64,000 nucleotides of DNA from Henckelia pumila (lineage: Eukaryota > Streptophyta > Magnoliopsida > Lamiales > Gesneriaceae), in the NCBI RefSeq assembly GCF_033568475.1, contig NC_133120.1, positions 96,614,151 through 96,678,150 of the forward strand, written 5' to 3'. The notes beneath the pieces are model-generated. The model worked only from the letters and a program-made list of their open reading frames with translations. It did not search any database and was not told where the DNA came from. Below are positions 60,770 to 64,000 of this stretch, piece by piece. How positions within the stretch are numbered: the first letter of the stretch is position 1; every line of letters begins with the position of its first letter. Made by a program: the position numbers and the translations under genes.

Positions 60770-60814
60770 TATTTTCTATTTCCTATTTGTGCATCCATAT
60801 TTCAAAAGATAGTG

Positions 60815-60954
60815 AGGTGGTTAGACATGGTCGTATGACTCATATCACACAGACCAAAAATAAGACTCGATTCACTCATGCTCGAGGACTTCGGCGACTT
60901 CGGGTCATCTGTGACTCGTTGACTTCAGTGTGATACGGCCATGTCTAACCACCT
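60815..60954. repeat. Inverted repeat with perfect 16-bp arms
   Basis: AGGTGGTTAGACATGG (60815-60830) and its exact complement (60939-60954), with further partial pairing inside (ATATCACAC / GTGTGATA). Overlaps the direct duplication at 60862-61023. Confidence 0.8.
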
Positions 60955-61023
60955 AAGACTCGGTTCACTCATGCTCGAGGACTTTGGCTACTCCGGGTCG
61001 TCTGTGACTCGTTGACTTTAGTG
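60862..61023. repeat. Direct duplication of a 69-bp unit
   Basis: Units at 60862 and 60955 (offset 93) share AAGACTCGATTCACTCATG, CTCGAGGACTT and TGACTCGTTGACTT with a few differences. No coding meaning seen. Confidence 0.75.
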
Positions 61024-61175
61024 CAAGTAGTCTCAAAGGTATATGAGAATATCACTACACGGGAGCTAGAATTCTTCAAATCCACGATCTCATGGATGCA
61101 ACATCGGCAGTTGAGATTCATTATGTTAGATGCAACTAATACAACGGCTCACATTTTAGCTTGTTTTGTTTCTCC

Positions 61176-61790
61176 CAGTGTTTTAAAAACCGGACCGGAT
61201 CGACCGGTTCGACCGGAAACCGGTCGCTGGTCCGGTCCGAAATACCCCTAAAACCGTTTTAACGGTTCAACCGCTCAGAACCGGTCAAGAACCAGTCAAA
61301 ACCGGTCGAACCGGCCAAGAACCGGCTAAGAACCGGTCCCAAGAACCGGCCAGAAAACCGGTTGGATCGGTTTTCGAATTTTTTTTAATTTTTTTTTTAA
61401 AATTGTTTTTTTTAATTTTAAAATCTTAATTTAATATTTTATTATATATATACACATGATTATTTGAAATTTTTACTTCGTTAAAAATATTATTTTTTTA
61501 TTATTATATTTTTTTAATTAATTTATTTATTTATAAAAATATAGTATATATAACTATAATTAATATTTTGAATATATTTATATAGTTATTTATTTTTTAA
61601 ACTATGATAAATATATTTTTATTTATTTATATACATCTTTTAGATTTATAAAATTTAAAAGATATTATTAATTATATTATATTATATAAACGGTTTTCCG
61701 GTCCGACCGTCCGGTTAAAACGGTTGAACCGGTTGGACCGTTTTTTTAAGATAGACCGGTTCGATCACCGGTCCGATTATGAAAACATTG
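61176..61790. mobile_element. hAT-like MITE rich in CCGGTT motifs, 615 bp
   Basis: Perfect 8-bp target duplication GTTTCTCC (61168-61175 and 61791-61798). Ends CAGTGTTTTAAAAACCGGAC and (reverse) CAATGTTTTCATAATCGGAC are imperfect inverted repeats with the CA-G/A-TG start of hAT elements. Both ends carry many ACCGGTT/AACCGGT palindromes around an AT-rich centre. Non-coding. Confidence 0.82.
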
Positions 61791-61799
61791 GTTTCTCCT

Positions 61800-62033
61800 T
61801 CTCTTACCTCATTTGCAGTGCCGGACCTGAGATTTTGAGGCGTGAGGCGAGCACCAAAAATGATACCCTCAAAGCTAACTATTCATATAGAAATAATAGT
61901 ATTTGCAACATGAATTCTAAAAATAAAATTTAGCAAAAATAAATCATCAAAAACAATATGTTATAAGCAAATACTAAAAAAATAAATAAGATCCAAACAA
62001 AATATAAAATTCATGTTCCGAACCAGTATATAG
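61800..62033. other. Intergenic sequence before Tekay 3
   Basis: Contains GCAGTGCCGGACCTGAGATTTTGAGGC-like sequence that recalls other plant transposon ends, but no boundary can be supported. Confidence 0.3.
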
Positions 62034-63536
62034 TGTAGTAGCCCAGTTTCAATTTACAAGATTAAATGGTTAATTATGTTTAGATCTAATAAATATTTTA
62101 TTAACAAGAACACATGGCATGAGAATGAGCAAGGGTTGATGGATTTGACCATGGGCTCGGGTCGGTCATGAGTAGCTCGGGTCGGTCATGGTTGATCAAC
62201 TAGGGCTCGGGCATGGAGCTAAGGCTCGGTCATGTGTATGTGTTTGGCTTGGGTATGGAGCTTGGTTTGAGCTCGGGTCTTTCCTTTGGGGCTTGGGTCG
62301 GTCATGATGAAAACCAAGATAGGGTTCGGACATTAGGGGATCGGCTAAGGAAGAACATGGCTCGGGTCGATCATGATTGGCTTGGGTCGGGGCTCAGGGT
62401 GCTCAAGATAGTGTTGTGCAAGGCCAAGGTAGTGTTCGGTCATGGAAGAGCACATGGTATTCAGGTCGGGAAGGAACACGTGGTTGGAGCTAAGGCACGA
62501 TTAGTGTCCTGCCAGGTGTCATGCACTCGGTTGACACCTATCCCGACTCATCCTCTATAAATAGGAGTCGAGGGTTCAGTCATTTTTACACCATTTGATC
62601 TCACTTCTTAGTTCTACTCGGACCGAGGAGTAGCTCGGGAGTTCGGGAAGGAGTAGCTCGGGAGTTCGGGAAGGAGTAGCTCGGGGCTTGACCAGGTGCA
62701 GCTCAGGTCGGGCTTGACCACGTGCAGCTCAGATCAGACTTGACCAGGTGCAGTTCAGGTCAGGCTTGAAGGGAGAGGCCAGGTCGGGTCAGTCTTGAGA
62801 CCAGGTCGGGTCGGGGCTTGGACCTAAGACAGCTAGGGGTTGTCTTCTTCCAGCTTAGTTCAACTTCGGTGTTAGGTATGAAAGTACTGTTCGAGATATC
62901 CTGAATGAGTATGCATGTATTATGTGACTGCATGATTTATATGACATGATTTTATGCTGCATACATTTGCATCTTGAGTTGTCTCTTTTGAGATGTCTGT
63001 TAGTAGGATTTTACCCTATCCTGTTAGTGGATAGACTTCCATCGATTTGGGTCCGGCGTATCCACTACTATTTCGGTATGTGAGCCACCTCCTGAAGTGA
63101 CGGCACATCGTGCTACATACCAGGTCTTGGTCTATCTTCGTTATCTGATTATTGACCTCTAGTCAGTAGGCGGTACACTTGCATTCATGTATACTCATAC
63201 TATCGTGATGAGCGTTTTATGCTCACGTCTCGTACTCTGTGTTTTTGGATACACTATTCCTTGGGGCAGGTTTGCGATTGGACGAGGCGGGTGGATCCAA
63301 GAGGGGCTAGGCAGTGGTTAGCCAGCTGGAGCTTCGTCTAGGTTTTTATTTTGTTGTTATTGGGTTGATACAGCTTTCGATTTGGTTGTATAAACTATTC
63401 GGATATTTACAGATTCCTTTTCTTGGGATTGTATTATTGTTTATGGTTTCCGCAGCTTATTCTGGTTTACTGTTTGATTAAGTTAATTGCATGCCTAAGT
63501 TCTGTTTAGTAGGTGATCTCGGTAAGGGTCGCTACA
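62034..63536 (+). mobile_element. 5' LTR of Tekay 3 with its own U3 repeat arrays
   Basis: About 1503 bp, TGTAGTAGCCC...GGTCGCTACA. U3 (62100-62500) is full of CTCGGGTCGGTCATG-like repeats; TATAAATA at 62555-62562. Downstream, GAGTAGCTCGGGAGTTCGGG (twice, near 62627-62675) and TTGACCAGGTGCAGCTCAGG (three times, near 62688-62765) repeats follow. From about 62880 to the end it matches Tekay 1 closely. Confidence 0.9.
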
Positions 63537-63540
63537 TTTA

Positions 63541-63552
63541 TGGTATCAGAGC
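63541..63552 (+). other. Primer-binding site of Tekay 3
   Basis: TGGTATCAGAGC four bases after the LTR end, the same arrangement as in Tekay 1. Confidence 0.9.
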
Positions 63553-63613
63553 ATGCATAGTATTCTTGGGAATTTAGATTCTGCATAAGATAACCGCGAG
63601 GTAATTTTTTTAG

Positions 63614-64000
63614 ATGGCAGATAATGACGATCAGAGTAGCCATGGCAGTGTAGGTGGACGTTGGGGCGATGCTGACCGAGAGCGTCATCGAGAGCGCCAT
63701 CATCATCACCATGATGATCAGCGTTTCAGTGTGCGCCGATTCTTGCAGATGGGTCCTAAGACCCTAGTTGGAGGCGAGTCTCCGGAGGATGCAGAGAACT
63801 GGCTAGACCGCATGGAGACGACTTTTCAGACGTTTCGTTGTACTGAGAAGCAGAAGATTGAGACACTTGGTTATCTTCTGGACGGGCGAGTCCGTAAGTG
63901 GTGGAGATTCACTTCTGCACCGTTCGTTGCGGCGAAAGGAGTTGCCACTTGGGCTGAGTTCCGCACAGCTTTTCAGAAGCTGTATTTTCCTCCTGCACTC
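63614..64000 (+). CDS. gag: gag start of Tekay 3 (partial, open at the window edge)
   Basis: ATG at 63614 and 129 open codons to the window end. Starts [18 protein letters not shown], then a His/Arg stretch, RRFLQMGPKTLVGGES and the gag domain start ([21 protein letters not shown]). It closely parallels codons 1-129 of Tekay 1 gag. No lesion is seen in the visible part. Whether pol is intact is unknown. Confidence 0.88.
   Translation, partial: MADNDDQSSHGSVGGRWGDADRERHRERHHHHHDDQRFSVRRFLQMGPKTLVGGESPEDAENWLDRMETTFQTFRCTEKQKIETLGYLLDGRVRKWWRFTSAPFVAAKGVATWAEFRTAFQKLYFPPAL

Larger units (their letters stand above)
62034..64000 (+). mobile_element. Tekay/Del-like chromovirus 3 (5' part, leaves the window)
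   Basis: 5' LTR (62034-63536), tRNA-Met primer site and gag start. The second half of the LTR and gag are close to Tekay 1; the U3 is unrelated. Left flank TATAG (62029-62033) is the candidate target duplication to be checked at the missing end. Confidence 0.9.

Noticed and set aside
60815-60954. tRNA or snoRNA reading of the GGTGGTTAGAC-containing inverted repeat
   Set aside because: No A-box/B-box pair, no cloverleaf and no CCA-type 3' end context; it is only a 16-bp inverted repeat.

Overview
This is a piece of a plant nuclear genome, most likely a eudicot. It is AT-rich and dominated by nested LTR retrotransposons of two Ty3/Gypsy lineages (Tat-like and Tekay/Del-like chromovirus) plus MITE-like DNA elements. 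Only one convincing intact host gene is present: a three-exon F-box gene of the FBS1 (At1g61340-like) family on the minus strand at 57850-58720. Nothing bacterial, organellar or CRISPR-like is present. The species cannot be named from the sequence.

Layout. (1) 1-4216: 5' half of a minus-strand Tat-like element (RNase H, RT, protease, gag, primer site, 5' LTR), cut by the window edge and inserted into an older minus-strand LTR remnant (4217-4379). (2) 4380-29299: copy A of an old direct tandem segmental duplication. It starts with a truncated membrane-protein gene fragment and is swollen by a Tourist-like MITE, two nested solo LTRs (6432-11101 with 7318-9287 inside), two nested PIF/Harbinger-like MITEs (12225-13106), and a gag-pol-less element (13991-27727) that itself holds a complete 7.3-kb Tekay element (14933-22226). 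(3) 29300-37353: the unit boundary, then copy B (30222-37353), which keeps empty sites for several copy-A insertions. It carries a longer, frameshifted copy of the same gene and insertions of its own. (4) 37552-56850: a decayed plus-strand Tat-like element with 5' LTR, broken gag-pol, a 59-bp tandem repeat, a spliced antisense gene and a 3' LTR. Its RNase H region is split by a 9.2-kb, apparently intact minus-strand Tekay element (41945-51148) whose LTRs are almost identical. (5) 56851-62033: host sequence with the F-box gene, its probable promoter and DNA-transposon derivatives. (6) 62034-64000: 5' LTR and gag start of a third Tekay-like element, leaving the window.

How the parts relate. Both lineages have recognisable replication signals. 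The Tekay elements and the gag-pol-less element use TGGTATCAGAGC, complementary to initiator tRNA-Met; the Tat elements use TGGCGCCGTC-type sites that resemble the tRNA-Asp complement. By LTR divergence judged by eye, the order from youngest to oldest is: intact Tekay at 41945, Tekay at 14933 (about 8 differences in 1339 bp), Tat at 37552 (about 8-9 in about 620 bp). The most notable signals are the intact young element, the antisense three-exon gene in the Tat element whose two predicted 80-bp introns preserve frame, the palindromic repeat array in the Tekay U3, a small membrane-peptide ORF with its own TATA box inside the gag-pol-less element, and the tandem duplication that dates insertions by presence or absence. 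All coordinates and comparisons were read by eye, without alignment software.
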